A DNA stretch of 64,000 nucleotides, from NCBI GenBank assembly GCA_036365455.1, contig JAWQUS010000017.1, forward strand, positions 1,488,001 to 1,552,000, written 5' to 3'. This DNA is from Macrosoma leucophasiata (Eukaryota > Arthropoda > Insecta > Lepidoptera > Hedylidae). The notes below the pieces were generated by a model, which saw only the letters and a program-made list of their open reading frames with translations, was not told where the DNA came from and did not search any database. The number at the start of each line of letters is the position of its first letter. Position 1 is the stretch's first letter. This document shows positions 46,749 through 58,967 of the stretch, piece after piece. The position numbers were made by a program, and so were the translations under genes.

Positions 46749-48452
46749 AATTCTACCCTTTTTATCTAAGGTTTTGGAAGCTGTAGTGCATAAACAACTC
46801 TCTCAACATGTTTTTGCAAATAATCTTCTTTTCCCGTATCAATCCGGTTTTCGGCCAAGTCATACCCCGCCTCTGCATTACTTAAAATTACTGAAGACGT
46901 AAGAGCAGGAATGCTAAATTCTCAGTTGACTGTATTGGTATTAATAGATTTTTCTAATGCATTTAATGCCGTGGACTATGATATTTTGATCAGCATACTC
47001 ACTCAAACCGGTGCCTCATCTCTTGTACAGGATTGGTTCTCATCTTATCTTCGCGGCCGTCAGCAGGCGGTTCGCGTTGATCGGGACTTGTCCCATTGTT
47101 GCGACCTAACCTCTGGTGAGCCACAAGGCGGTATTCTCTCATCTCTCTTATTTTCATTGGTAATTAATTCCATCACTTATAGTCTTAACTGCTCTTACCA
47201 TTTGTTTGCTGACGATCTACAACTGTATGTGCAGGCTGATCCAGACGATTTGACGCATGCTATAACTAATATGAACCTAAATCTTCAATCTATTTCACGC
47301 TGGTCTAGCAAGTTTGGTATTACAGTTAATTATAGCAAGTGTCAAGCAATAATTTTGGGTAGTCCTTCTTTCGTCAAAAGAATTAATCTGGAACAACTTG
47401 CACCTGTTGTATTTAATGATATAGTTATTCCTTTCTCGCAACATGTTAAGAGTTTGGGCTTATTCATTGACTCTAGTCTCAGCTGGAACAAGCAAATTAC
47501 TTCCATAAGTCAAAATGTCACTACTTCACTACGGTCTCTCTATAGATACAAAATTTTTTTGCCAACAGGTACGAAAAACTTTTAATTCAATCGCTTGTGT
47601 TGCCTATTATTGATTATGCAGATGTCTGTTATCCTGATCTTCCTCAGACACTTCTGAATAAACTGGATCGTATTCTTAATAATTGCATCCGCTTTATTTA
47701 CGGACTTCGCAAATATGATCACATTTCCTCCTTTCGTTCTAAGCTCAAATGGCTTCCCATCCGTCAGCGACGTTTCGTCAGGATACTCTGCTTGTTATAT
47801 TCTATACTTAACGATCCTATTTTTCCTGAATATCTAAAACACAATTTTCACATTTTGGGCGCCTCTCATAGTCTAAACCTCCGTTCATCGGAATCTCTTA
47901 CTCTTCATGTTCCTTCCCACAGTACTGAATTTATGGCCAACTCTTTCACAATTTCGGCAATAAAACTCTGGAATTTCCCGTGAACATTAGAATGGCTTCC
48001 AGTAAATTTACTTTTAAAAGCTCCGTGACCACTACCTGAGGATGTTTTGAGTACATATCTACCTACTTTTATTGCACTTTCGATTTCGTTATTCTTATAT
48101 CAAATTGCGATTCTTTTAAGGTCTAAGTATTATAATATGTAACATTTCTTATTTATATGTATGTATATTTATTATTATATATGTATTATATATATATATA
48201 TGTGTGTGTATTGTATATATTAATATATATGTATGTATTTAATAAGTAAGTTTATTATCGATATTTTACTATTTGCTTATTAAATCATATAATATGTCAT
48301 TATGGTTAGTAAATCTTTTAGTTTATAACTTTATTCTCAATGCACCAACATTTTTTTCTTCTCAACACAACCCCAAGGTTGACTGGTCGAGAATGCTTCA
48401 TAGCATTAAGTCCGCCTCATGTACTTGTAAGTGCAAGAAAGTTTAAATAAAT
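46749..48452 (+). pseudogene. Remainder of host LINE reverse transcriptase and 3' end
   Basis: Reads VLEAVVHKQLSQHVFANNLL, then after a one-base deletion near 46870 MLNSQLTVLVLIDFSNAFNA, SGEPQGGILSSLLFS and HLFADDLQLYVQ (catalytic motif). Another frameshift falls near 47582 before PIIDYADVCYPD, and one near 47975 before VNIRMASSKFTFK. The 3' region includes AT microsatellite (about 48165-48240) and ends about 48452. Confidence 0.85.
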
Positions 48453-48947
48453 AATGAACTTACTGTACTTAAGTAAACATTTTACTCAGCTCGATCACTT
48501 AGTAAAAAAATGATTAATGAAAAAAAACACAATATATTTTCAATAAATATTTATATTATAATAATAATAATTCATAATATATTTTTATAATCAGATTAAT
48601 ATGGATAAGGCTACAAATTTAGCTGTAAAGTTACAATCGCTCACACAAATGTAGCATTTAAGATTGTCTATTCACATATGAGATATTTCAATTTCGTAAT
48701 ATTAGTTCGACTAATATTCTCCTCTAATTTCTTATTATGTACGAATGGATAAAAAAACGTACCTATGGATGTAAAAACATTTCAGTATAGAAAACTGATG
48801 TGCAATGCACTATTATTATTGTTGAAATTAATCCAACAAAATGAAACGTCCAAAATAATGTATAATACCTAATGATTGCAATTTTTGAAAAAAAAATTGC
48901 TTTTTGAGTTAATTAAAAGAAAATACCTTACACTTACACCGAAGCGC

Positions 48948-49335
48948 GCATGGCCCAGCGGCTGGTGTAGATCGTAAGCGATCTGCTCGGTTAACCGAGC
49001 AGATCGCTTACGATGCTTAAGCACTACGGGCGCGGTCGGGTAGTGTGATGGGTGACCGCTAGTGGCAAATTAAATGCGCGTTTCCGTGCTTCGGAGGGCA
49101 CGTTAAGCCGTCGGTCCCGATTGCTATCGATGGATAGCAGTCGTTAAACCTTGTCGGAGGCCTTATGGGCGGTTTGAAAACATCCGACAGTGGGTTGGCC
49201 ACTAACCCACCCACCTCCACCAATCCGCATTGGAGCAGCGTGGTGGAGTAAGCTCCAGGCCTCCCCCCAAAAAAGGGGAGAGACTCGTGCCCAGCAGTGG
49301 GACGTATAATGGGTTGCCATTATTATTATTATTAT
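48948..49335 (+). mobile_element. SINE with a 5S rRNA-like head
   Basis: The segment gatgcttaagcactacggg, gcgcggtcgggtagtg and gatgggtgaccgct (about 49013-49065) follows the order of the internal control region of animal 5S rRNA. It is followed by a body (cgtgcttcggagggcacg ... ) and an (ATT)n tail at about 49318. Truncated copies lacking the 5S part are at about 42035-42290 (+) and 16620-16880 (-). The 5S assignment is from remembered 5S sequence. Confidence 0.72.
48971..49014. repeat. 44-bp perfect palindrome inside the 5S-type SINE
   Basis: ATCGTAAGCGATCTGCTCGG, then TT AA, then its exact complement. The right arm is in the expected 5S position, so the left arm looks like an inverted 5' addition. 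Confidence 0.9.
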
Positions 49336-49339
49336 TACC

Positions 49340-51350
49340 TTACACTTTCATGAAGCAGAATTAATTCCTATGTAGGTACACGATGAAATAATGATTGTTT
49401 TCTCGCGGCAAAATTATTTGGCTTGGTGGTAGGCATCGCAGCCAATGACGCATTATTTGCTAACGTTACGTGCATAATGTCTTATAAATCGATGGACGCC
49501 GGCTACACGCACGGAAAAGTGTCACGTTACGCGTGAACCGAGCGTGCAAGAGAGCGCGCGGGAGAAACTATAGATCGGCCTTCGCGTTCCGCTTGTGACG
49601 CATCTAAACTTGTGAACTTTAAACTGGAATCATATAAACGGGGATTGTCCTATAAAATCGCTTTTAACAATTTTCATGCAATAACATATATTATATTAAT
49701 AAATTTATTGGCTTTCGAACACTAGTTAAGAATTTTTTCTTAATTTTCTTCTTAAATTTTAGGAATTAGTACAAGCAGTTATAATTCGTGAACATCTAAA
49801 AAAAACTGAATAAAATTAAAAAATTATAAATTTATGTTTTTTTTTAAAAAAACAATTTTTTTCGTCTTCCTTTCACGACTTTCAATGCACATTTTGTTTC
49901 ATTTTAAAATATAATGACTAGATTAGATAGTTTAAGTTATGATATCAAAAAAGGTTGAGAGCTAATAAAATTAAATTAATTACCTTTCAAATGATACCGC
50001 ATTCCATTTATTTTTTCATAGAAATTTTTAAACAATTTTAGTTTATGTGATTAAAATGTTAAGCTCGCATCAATGTTTTCTTTCGTATTTATTAGCTATG
50101 CCGTATTACAAAGCACATAAGCTTATTTTGCTCTGAACATTACACCCTTATTCATAAACGTATTTTAGCTAAAGTGTTGCTAATGTCTCCTTTATCTCTT
50201 TCTATCCTGCACATTTGACAATGCAACTGATAAAGACAAAGCATTTTATAGCTAAAACGTATCTAATGTACCTACGTTTATGAATAAGGGGGTTATTATT
50301 TAAACTTCTGAAGGCAAATCGTTTTACTGCGAGAAACAGTCATTAAAATTTCAGCCTGTCGGTATTATAATACATTTGTCATTGTATCAACCACAATATA
50401 CCTAAATAATTATATTGGTTGTGTTTGATACAATACATTTTGATTTATGAACGAAAATATCGCAATGCGAACAGACTCACAAAATGGCAGTATGTATAAA
50501 GTGATTTTTGGAATGGAAATAATTTGTTGTCAACTAACAACTCGTTGAGCATTAAAATGTATATTAAATTCCACACAATTTCATGGAGCTATATATAAAG
50601 AGTATCTATCTAAGTACCGTTGCACGCTGCGAAGGCCTGCACTTACACTATGTTGGCGTTGTCTCCTTATGGCGTGGCTGAATTGTGAATGCCATGGAAT
50701 TGAGTCTTTGAAGACAGTATTTTAATATTTTCATGTTAAATCTGAATAAAGTAATTATTCGTAACCGATTAGAAATCTGAATCGATCTCGGGGTACATGT
50801 GTGCAAACTGCACAAAATTACATCCGAATTACTTCACCATTGCGTCGATCGAATTAACGACAAAATACGTTATCGTGTTTCAAACTGTCATAATTTGCAC
50901 CGGTATGTCGATCGTGCAGGTGTAGGAAAAAGTCTGTATCACAGAAGTCTGTTTACCCACCCTAGATTTGCCGATATCGCTATGTTACTGATTATATGCT
51001 GTCCATACGTCTTGCTCACAATTTCCTTGCAAAAACTTGCCATTGCGCGCTATTTCAATGCCATACTTTAACTCATGAGAAAAAGTTGGAATATCAAATT
51101 GCACTCCAGCACTAAGCACACAGATTGCGATTCAAGTAAAGATTAAAGTACGCAAAGTATAAATGATATAACAAAATGTTGAATCTATTCTTCGTGTCGT
51201 TCATCAGGTTTATCATTAAAATATTTTATAAATTCTATCTTCAAATAAAATAACAAAATGAATCCGCAATTCCATTGCATTCACTGTTTGATTGAGGTTT
51301 TAGGGCTGTCATTTATCTATCAACCTACTCTTTTATCATGTTCATGCGCC
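49340..51350. other. No gene recognised (apart from one MITE at 50145)
   Basis: AT-rich. A GC-richer patch at about 49490-49600 with cttataaatcgatgg just before it could be a promoter, but no gene follows that I can identify. Confidence 0.4.
50145..50290. mobile_element. 146-bp MITE with CCCTTATTCATAAACG ends
   Basis: Terminal inverted repeat of 17 bp (CCCTTATTCATAAACGT / complement). Inner agctaaa / tttagct motifs also pair. Non-coding. Confidence 0.82.
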
Positions 51351-51354
51351 CTTT

Positions 51355-51600
51355 TTTATGTAACAAAGGTGGCAAACAAGCATGCAGTTCACATGGATGT
51401 TAAGTGATGTGTGCAGCCTATAGGCATCTATAAAAAAACCAGAGGTCAAATGCAGATGTGTTGCCTTCCCTTAGACCTTAGCTGTTATGTCTCTGTGATA
51501 GTTATCACGAGTCCATACATCACCATCTAACCGGAACACGATAGTGCTGAACACTACCATTTGGCGGCAGATAGATTAGGTAATGTGGTGGTGATTGTAC
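51355..51600 (+). repeat. Family D repeat
   Basis: Divergent near-full copy, lacking the 3' hairpin. Another partial minus-strand copy is at about 61690-61835. Confidence 0.8.
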
Positions 51601-52351
51601 TATTTATTTTTTGCAATAACACATGTGAGTGAACTTAAGTGAATTAAAGAGAAAACTGAAGGAAAATTGTTTTTTTTTTTTTAATTTTTGGAAACAAAAA
51701 AAATGTGTCTTTGGAATAAGAGAATGATGAACATAGATGAGTCAGGTGAGGTATGTCAGAACCGGGATATCCGGCGCTCCACACTCAACCTACCCCGTTA
51801 GAGACCTAGCGTGAAGATACTTTGGAAGAAGTGTTAGTTGGGTAAGGTTGATAGATGACTGGCAAACTTACACAGTAAATGTCGAAACAGAATACATTTC
51901 TCTGAATTTTATCTAATTTCAATCGAACAAAATAATCATCTCAAAAATGATTCTGTTTCTATAAATTTCTCTTGATATTTAATATGTACACATATTCTAG
52001 TTATGCTTAGTTAACTATAGACGGCCTAAATTACTCACTGTATGTTTTGTCCTCTTACATATTAAGGTCTGAGGAATATTTAGGTTTGATTCGTGTATGT
52101 TTTGTATCGTTGCACTTATTTGTTGAGACATCAAGAGTTGCAAAGAATATGTACTGGAAATTGTTGAATTTTTAAAAAAAGCTTATGACTTTTATTTCAT
52201 GAAGTGGTAAACTGGCATACAGTTCACATTCATGGTCAGTGAATAATGAAGCCTATAAACATGTACATAAAAATCAGATTTCAATGTAGACGCGTTGCCG
52301 CTCCTCAGGTCTGAGTTGTTATACCTCTGTGTCAGAGATTACAGGGCCATT

Positions 52352-52830
52352 CATTGCTCATCAATAAATATTGCACATCGAGCCTACGAAAGAGACAATC
52401 GGTTAGTTTCGACTTCGTAGAGCGTTATCTCTGCTGCACTCTGCCTTCGTAAGCACTGATAGTTCGGTATTGGTCAAAATTTTATCAAAATGGAGGACTA
52501 ACGTCACATTGGCAAGGTGCGAAAACGATTACGCTCTACAGACCCGAAACAGAGAATATGTAATAATACTACGTATAGAATGGACACTTCAACGTCCCGC
52601 CCGATTTGCTCGCATCACTCAACCCCTTCCCCTCTTATGGGCGACGGTTGGTATTTTGTACGTGCTACGCACACAGGTGCGCGTGTAAATACACGTTACT
52701 GACTGATGTCTGTGTAATAGAAACCAAATTAAGCGTTTGTATGGAATGTTGGCGGAGTGTCCGCGGTGTGCCCGAAATAAGGCGAGTCTCCATCCTAAGG
52801 TCGATGTGCATTATTTCATGTTGGATACTG
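52352..52830. mobile_element. MITE family M1 copy, itself interrupted and inside a dispersed repeat
   Basis: Both ends match the family. It sits in a family D repeat (halves at about 52195-52350 and 52835-52940) and contains a 221-bp element at 52550-52770, giving a three-level nest. Confidence 0.88.
52550..52770. mobile_element. 221-bp MITE, family M2, with 7-bp target duplication
   Basis: Begins CAGAGAATATG and ends CCGCGGTGTG. Flanked by cccgaaa at 52543-52549 and 52771-52777; intact M1 copies have this heptamer once. Subterminal inverted GGACACTTC / GGAGTGTCC. A same-length copy is at 33711-33931. Confidence 0.93.
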
Positions 52831-53195
52831 TATATTTTCACCTGACCGGAATACTTACCATTTAGCGGTAGGTAGATTAGGTAGTGCGGTGGTGCCTACG
52901 CTCGAGAAATCCGTCCTTGGAGCTGTACGACCAGTAAAAACAACTTGCCAAACCGTGCAATCACATTCTTAGCAGCTTTCATGTCTAACCATAAAATATA
53001 TGAAATCTTATATCAGTTTAAAATTGTATATTCTTAACTATAGACCATCGCAACGTGAACGCTTGGTGCTTTCTGTTACCATAATAATATAATAATGTGA
53101 CGTGACAAGGCTTCTGGTACATAATAAGTATTGCTTTCTACCAGTCCATTCATTCGAGCGTGATTGGTGGGTTACTTTTGACTCTCAATTTAATA

Positions 53196-53423
53196 ACATC
53201 GATCATAGGAAGGAGACTTTGGCTTCTTTCTCGTCTGTAGAGCGTTATCTCTTTCGTACCTTACCTATATAATGTTTGTGCACATTTTGATCAAGTTTTG
53301 ACCAATACCAGACTATCAGGGCTTACATAGGCATTGTTCAGCACAGATAACGCTCTACGAAATTGAAATCAACCGATCGTCTCTTCCTTAAGCTCAATAT
53401 GCAATAATTCTTGCCGGGTACTG
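53196..53423. mobile_element. MITE family M1, left-truncated copy
   Basis: The right end ACTG-TA is intact; the left end begins inside the inverted repeat at atcataggaaggagac. Confidence 0.75.
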
Positions 53424-53429
53424 TACCAT

Positions 53430-55170
53430 TATCTGGATAAGTAATAAAAATTCAAGTTACCTGACAGTAACCCACCACCACGGGCACTGGCTCGTGCGAG
53501 AGCAAGCTATCACATCCTCTGACAACTACCGACGAAATGGGAATGTATTACTATGTCGAATATAACTGCCCTCCACCTGACCAGAAGTTTAGTCCAGAAT
53601 CATTGACCCCTACAAAACAGAACCAACATTTGTAATTTCTCGGATGAAACAAAGTTTTCTTGTAACAAAATGTTGTATCGCGGATCGATTCGTCTTGCTT
53701 TAACCTATGCGCATGGCCTATGTTAGAGCAAGAAAGCGAACCGATTATATTACGATTCCGCGACTATTTTTGAGGATTACGTCCTTTTTTTCATGTAGAT
53801 AACAACGATTATTTTTATTAGTTCCTTTGTAAATTATGAAGGGAAAACTTTCATATTTTGTTTTTTTTTTATATAAAGTTCTCGAGTATCAACCAATACT
53901 TGGGGTATGACACTGAGTTTGACTTCTGACCGATGCAAGCAGCAATCGATATTTCGTAAACTACCCACAATATACGTTCTACCACGACTCAGGCCCGGCT
54001 AAGTCCCGCGTTGAACATCAAATGAATAAGCTTTCGCGTTACGAACAGATTTACAAAATGTTTGTTACATAATACATAAATTAATTGTGAATTAAAATTT
54101 GGTTGACGATTTACTTATCCAATTCTGTCCCTATGCCCAGTTGATTCAAAGGATACATATTTAAAAAATATGCATAATTAATTTAATACTTTAACAAATC
54201 TAATATAACACTAGAATTTTAAGTAACTTTTCTTCGTTCAATTGTACAACTAACATTGGTTTTCACATGCTAAATTTGAGAACCGTATTAAGTACACCAA
54301 GGAAGGGCTTGTATACAACAAAGGTGTGAATCGGAGCGATGCGAATACGCGTTACAGAAAACTGCGAGACGAATTGCTGCGATGCGATTCTTGCAGCAAG
54401 TCTCCTTGCTACGATAAATCGCATCGCAGCAATTGGTGTCGCAGTTTCTGCTTTGCAGTTTAGTGTATAAGCTCTTAGTATCAATACTTCGTCCGTATCA
54501 ATTATTAAGTAAATCGCCTTATTTCAGTGACTATTAGACAAGTATTTAAAAAATATTATAGAAACATTACTTGTAAACTTTCATCAATTGAGATTTAAAA
54601 TAACAAACTCTATCAAGGAACAGTCTCGTTTTATAAATCTTAAAATATAGGAATTAAAAGCATTGTAGAAATTAAACTTGTTTAATTTCTACAATGTATG
54701 AAGCTCGCGAAAACCTACGAAAACGTGAATTAAAAGCACTTAAATTTATTATGAGGTCCAATCTTGCCTATAAACTCTAAACAGAAAAAGAAACACTTAA
54801 AGTGTAAAGAATCACGTTTGTATGTCCCAAAACAAAGTACAATAAAAATCAGCTAAATATCCGTTCGTACGCGAACTTATATCAATTGAAAACGCGGATC
54901 ATCCCGTATCGATAAACTCTAGACTCACACATCGGAGTCTATTTTATCGATCGGATCGATACACCCTACATGCAGGGGCAGTCCCAGGGGAGGCGACGGA
55001 GGGGTACCCCCAAAATAAGACACGACAAGTAAACATTCATAATCACTTCTTGTGCGAGTCATGATTTCCCCCACCCAAAATCTCGGCTTGCGATCGATCA
55101 TCCTACCCCTAAATTTCGGTCTGCGACTGATGAACCCCCTCCCAATATCACGCTTCATGGTCGACCCCCT
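53430..55170. other. No gene recognised
   Basis: AT-rich with one inverted repeat (54355). 54970-55170 has C-runs (cccccacccaaaa, ccccctccca) typical of a decayed transposon end but not assignable. Confidence 0.45.
54355..54450. repeat. Inverted repeat, probable MITE
   Basis: CAGAAAACTGCGAGACGAAT at the left pairs imperfectly with the complement of AATTGGTGTCGCAGTTTCTG at the right; inner GCTGCGATGCGATT is perfect. Confidence 0.75.
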
Positions 55171-55199
55171 CCCACAAAGCTGGGTGTAGGAGCGCTCCT

Positions 55200-55365
55200 A
55201 CCCAGCCGTATGGGACAGTAGTGGCGGGTGGGGCGAGGGGATAGTGGTTGGCGGGCGCGGGGCGCGGGGCGCGGGGTGTGTGCGGCCGTTATGTGTGGTC
55301 GGGCGCGTGCTTGCGGTGCGGCCGGCGCGCGCGGGGCCGCGCCTCGCCCGCGTTCACTGCGGACA
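55200..55365. other. GC- and CpG-rich island, unassigned
   Basis: About 165 bp of very GC-rich DNA (gggcgcggggcgcggggcg, ggccggcgcgcgcggggccg) in AT-rich surroundings. Frames are open on both strands, but no known domain or clear splice-site pair is seen. It could be a downstream exon of the minus-strand coiled-coil gene, or a promoter. A gctgggtgtaggagcgctcc hairpin lies at its left edge (about 55178-55206). Confidence 0.45.
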
Positions 55366-55384
55366 ATGTTCCACTAAATTAAGC

Positions 55385-55526
55385 CGGGGTTGCACCAAGA
55401 TATTTATTAAAGTTAAAATTATTGTAACATTTCACGCCCTTCTCTAACTTAAAAGAAATCTGTTAAAGCTAGAGAAGGATGTGAAATGTTGCGATAACTT
55501 TAACAAATATTTTGGTGCAACTGAGG
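55385..55526. mobile_element. Foldback MITE ending GTTGCACCAA
   Basis: Arms of about 60 bp (gttgcaccaagatattt ... ttttggtgcaac) around agaaatctgtta. Related pieces: 27735-27920 plus 28135-28195 (split by a SINE), 41125-41170, 55680-55745 and 62625-62702. Confidence 0.8.
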
Positions 55527-55529
55527 ATC

Positions 55530-58500
55530 ATTTTCTGATAATAAAAAATAATTTATTTCAGATAACAGATCCATAGGTACAAAATATTGCAATGCAATAA
55601 AAAATGTTATAATAATATATTGATTCCAGTTCATTTAAAAAAATAAAAAGTTGAATAAATTAATTATTACAAAAGTTTAAATGCACCAAAAATATTTTTT
55701 AAAGTTTTTAAGGTCAATGTTACAGTTATTGTCATATTTAACTATAATCGTATCATTGACGTAAGTCAGTTACTGCAGAATGCGTTGCAACAACGTATTT
55801 TTGGTATTGTTTAGGTTAGACGGCAAGTGAAGTAACAAATTAACAATATTTGGCAGGTCTTTGATATTAACAATAACTTTAACCACCGCCTCTGCCGGTT
55901 ACTGTCAAAGTTAAATTTTTGACGTCATTTAACAATTTTCAAATGGCGCAAGTCATTTTTAACTGAACCAGTACTTAACCAAAAAAAAAATTCTTGCTTT
56001 TTTCTCGTGAAACAGATTTCACTGTCAAACCTATATTTACCTCTTTAAACTATAGAGTTTAAAGACGTCAAATCACAAAGGCTCCTCTCACTTCCACATT
56101 TCATTTCTCTAAAGACCATGAGAATATGTAGCGGCAAATAAAGTTATAGATCCGATAGTAGAGTGACGCAAATCGATATATAACTCCAACGACTTTGTTC
56201 TCTCTCAGATGAATAGTCTCTCGACTCAAACAGACTGGAATATAATTATTAACATGTTCCCTGTCCCATGAGTCACATACGATGGTCTGCAATGAGACAG
56301 GGAATGAGTTCAAAATCAGTCAGTCAAGTTAATTAGTAAAGTCATACTCATAAGTTCAAGCAGCAGTTAGCATAAGTTTATATAACTCTATTATATAAGT
56401 GTTTTGTGCGGCAGAGATCATTTTTATATAACTCTTTGAAGCCGTAACTAACTAGCCGGTTGTCTCTTTCCTAAGCTCAATATGAAATATTTCTTGATGA
56501 ACACTACATAGTTTTTCTTTCCTTTGAAATCGTATTACGGAACTTATTCAATGGACCTTGATAAATAAAAGGTATCTAGTTAAGTAGCTTATTGGCTGTA
56601 CTTACAGCTTTACGATTACAATACCCGGTCGCTTCCCAGTACCCAGAATCAATCTCTTCACCTATCACCTCTCCGGCAAAAAAGGTATTTTCAACAGTCG
56701 ACTTAAACCGCGCGTACCAGCAGATTAGTTTCCGAGAGCAAGACATTGACAAACCGCCATCATCACACCATTCGGTTTATGCGAATTTCCGCGCATGTGC
56801 CCCACCCCGCCTTGAAGAACGCAGGTCAAACCTTTCAACGATACATACACGAAGTACTGCGTGGACTCGACTACGTATTTAGATTTATCGATGACGTTCT
56901 GATCGCTTCAACGAATGAAACGGAACACCGCGAGCAGCAAGAAAACGGCAATATCTTTATTTCGAATATTATTGGATGATTTTTATTCATTATTATTGGC
57001 TACTGCTATTATTGAGGAAAATTTTACTCTTGTATAAATTAAGCTGTTTTTTGTACAAACAATATATTCAACCTGCGACCTTCGTACAAGTGATTCATTT
57101 ATTCAAGATACACAAGAACCAACAAGTAACTCCTACAGCTTCATTCAAAATGCACACTTTTGTCTGTTAGGAGTAAATTCATAAATAAACGTTAACAAAG
57201 TTAATGTAGCTTTACTGCTACAAAAAGAAAAACCCATTGTTAATTGATTAGTTATCTTGTCTTTAAGTTCTGATCAAACCATGCCCGATGAATTGTTAAT
57301 AGAGTTACAAAAACCATCATGAACTAATGACGTCAAAATGAAACAAAATTACCATATCCGTGTGGTATGATTTTAGTGACCACGATTTTCAATTCGGGGT
57401 ACGTTTGTTTCGGTTTTTGTGTGCTTGATATATTGTCGCTGTGATTATTAATGTGCGATAATTCTGAAATACAACGTAAAATAAATAAAAGATGACTAAC
57501 AAACATACTTACATGAACTTTATAATACTATTTTGGGCAGTCGTGTAATAACTACTGAGACGACATCACATCTTCTTGTAGTGTAAACAATTCGCAGATA
57601 TTTGTTTTATGATGTCTAAAGTTATCAAATTCTAAGAAGAATTGTGCATAACAAAAACATGTAGTCTCCTCATTTATAAATGTAGGTATCTTAGATGCGT
57701 TTCAGTCAAAATATGCTGTCTTTGTTACTTGCGTTGTCAATTGTGCAGGATAGAAGAGGCCACGGGAGAATTTATTTCAAATTCCTCCTTAGATTTTTCA
57801 ATCAAATTATTTTTAATGTTAATGTTACAAAAATATTACAGTTCTTTATACATATAGAAGAAAAGGAATAAAATTGTTGGTCTTAACCATAGTAATTCAC
57901 TTAAGAGAGTTCCAAGGGCAATCACTTTTGAGAAGAACACCACTACAGAAAAAAATTCAATGTTTGTTCTTTTCTCTTTTCAATTGAAACTTAAATCTTA
58001 TACATATTAAAATAAAAGATTGTATATTTTAACGTGACGTTCAACGACGTGAATCACAATTATATTTATTGGTGACACGTACCTGGTTGTTCTTCTGGAC
58101 TCTTCCCGTTAACGGTTTCACCGTTTGGAGGCTGAGCCTTTTTGTTTTTGTCGTAGCCGTACGTTCGTCCCCGTGTGTGGTCTGCAATCATATTTGTGGC
58201 CTTAAGAAAGCAGTCGTTGATTTATCTTCACCGGTAAGATACTCAACTAAATATTTTATTGTATCTAAGTCTGAATTATTTATTTCGTGCGCTGGGTACC
58301 TGTCATGTCCAAACTAAAATAATTATTTAAGGGATTTATTTTGCATATTAAACAAAATTATTTTAAAATTTAACCCTACGTTTCGGAGGTTTTTAGCTTC
58401 CGTGGTGGGAGGTTCCAGACTAAGATGACATTTGTCTAACAGCAGTTTGAAAATGATTTCCAGCTACCTCCATCAAATTCCTAAATGCCTTGCGTAGCAA

Positions 58501-58780
58501 GGACTAACGCCAGATTGCCTTACTAAAGAAAACGTTTATTTGGACAGTACAGAGACACGACGATACAAAATTTCCAGAAGATTAGGTACTTATGATTTTT
58601 GAGATCTCACAGACTGGTAAAATGTCGGGTTGATTTGTTGATTCCTAGACTCTCTCTGTTAACAGTTTGTAAAACGGGCAATCAGACACAAATGAGAAAT
58701 TATTGAAACAAATGAGTAAATTTTATTTACTTTTAACGTTTCATAAAAGGTTCTAATCATCCCAAATGGAGAGATGATGA
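55530..58780. other. No gene recognised apart from a Gypsy scrap
   Basis: AT-rich sequence, including a MITE M1 fragment at 56405-56512. The open frame at 58069-58317 lacks splice signals or a recognisable domain. Confidence 0.45.
56682..56955 (+). pseudogene. Gypsy-like LTR retrotransposon RT fragment
   Basis: Reads KVFSTVDLNRAYQQISF in one frame and, after a shift, LKNAGQTFQRYIHEVLRGLD and VFRFIDDVLIASTNETEH in another; IDDV carries the catalytic aspartates. No LTRs, gag, integrase or envelope sequence is visible nearby. A short dead fragment. Confidence 0.8.
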
Positions 58781-58783
58781 TTT

Positions 58784-58967
58784 TTAAACTGTGAGAGAGA
58801 GATAAAGTTTGTGTGTGTGTACGCACACGTACGTACGCGAGTGGTGGAGATACTGACTGTGAGCGTAGGCAGGGGAGCGGTGCAGGGGCTGGCCGACGGC
58901 CGCCAGCTCGGGCAGCGTCAGCGGCCTCCGGGCCGGCCTGCCTCGGGACCCTCCCATACTGTATTCC
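58784..58967 (-). CDS. Coiled-coil gene exon e, end uncertain
   Basis: Acceptor gttttcag. The first G completes glutamate, then EYSMGGSRGRPARRPLTLPE, LAAVGQPLHRSPAYAHS. The frame stays open into a low-complexity stretch and stops at TAA (58784-58786). A GTCAGT donor at 58857 would end the exon earlier; which is used cannot be decided from sequence. GC content drops sharply after the AYAHS codons, favouring the earlier end. Confidence 0.55.

Larger units (their letters stand above)
44393..48452 (+). mobile_element. Degraded non-LTR retrotransposon interrupted by a second one
   Basis: The host element has an ORF1-like region (44393-45037), a deletion that joins ORF1 tail directly to the start of the reverse transcriptase (45078-45239), then after a 1.5-kb insertion the rest of the reverse transcriptase (46749 to about 48045) and a 3' end with the motif gcattaagtccgcctcat and an AAAT-type tail. 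The same 3' motif occurs on the minus strand near 21190. CR1/Jockey-like by motif order; endonuclease domain absent. No intact open frame remains. Confidence 0.85.

Noticed and set aside
58069..58317. 82-codon open frame with hydrophobic start
   Set aside because: Isolated, no acceptor/donor and no recognised family.
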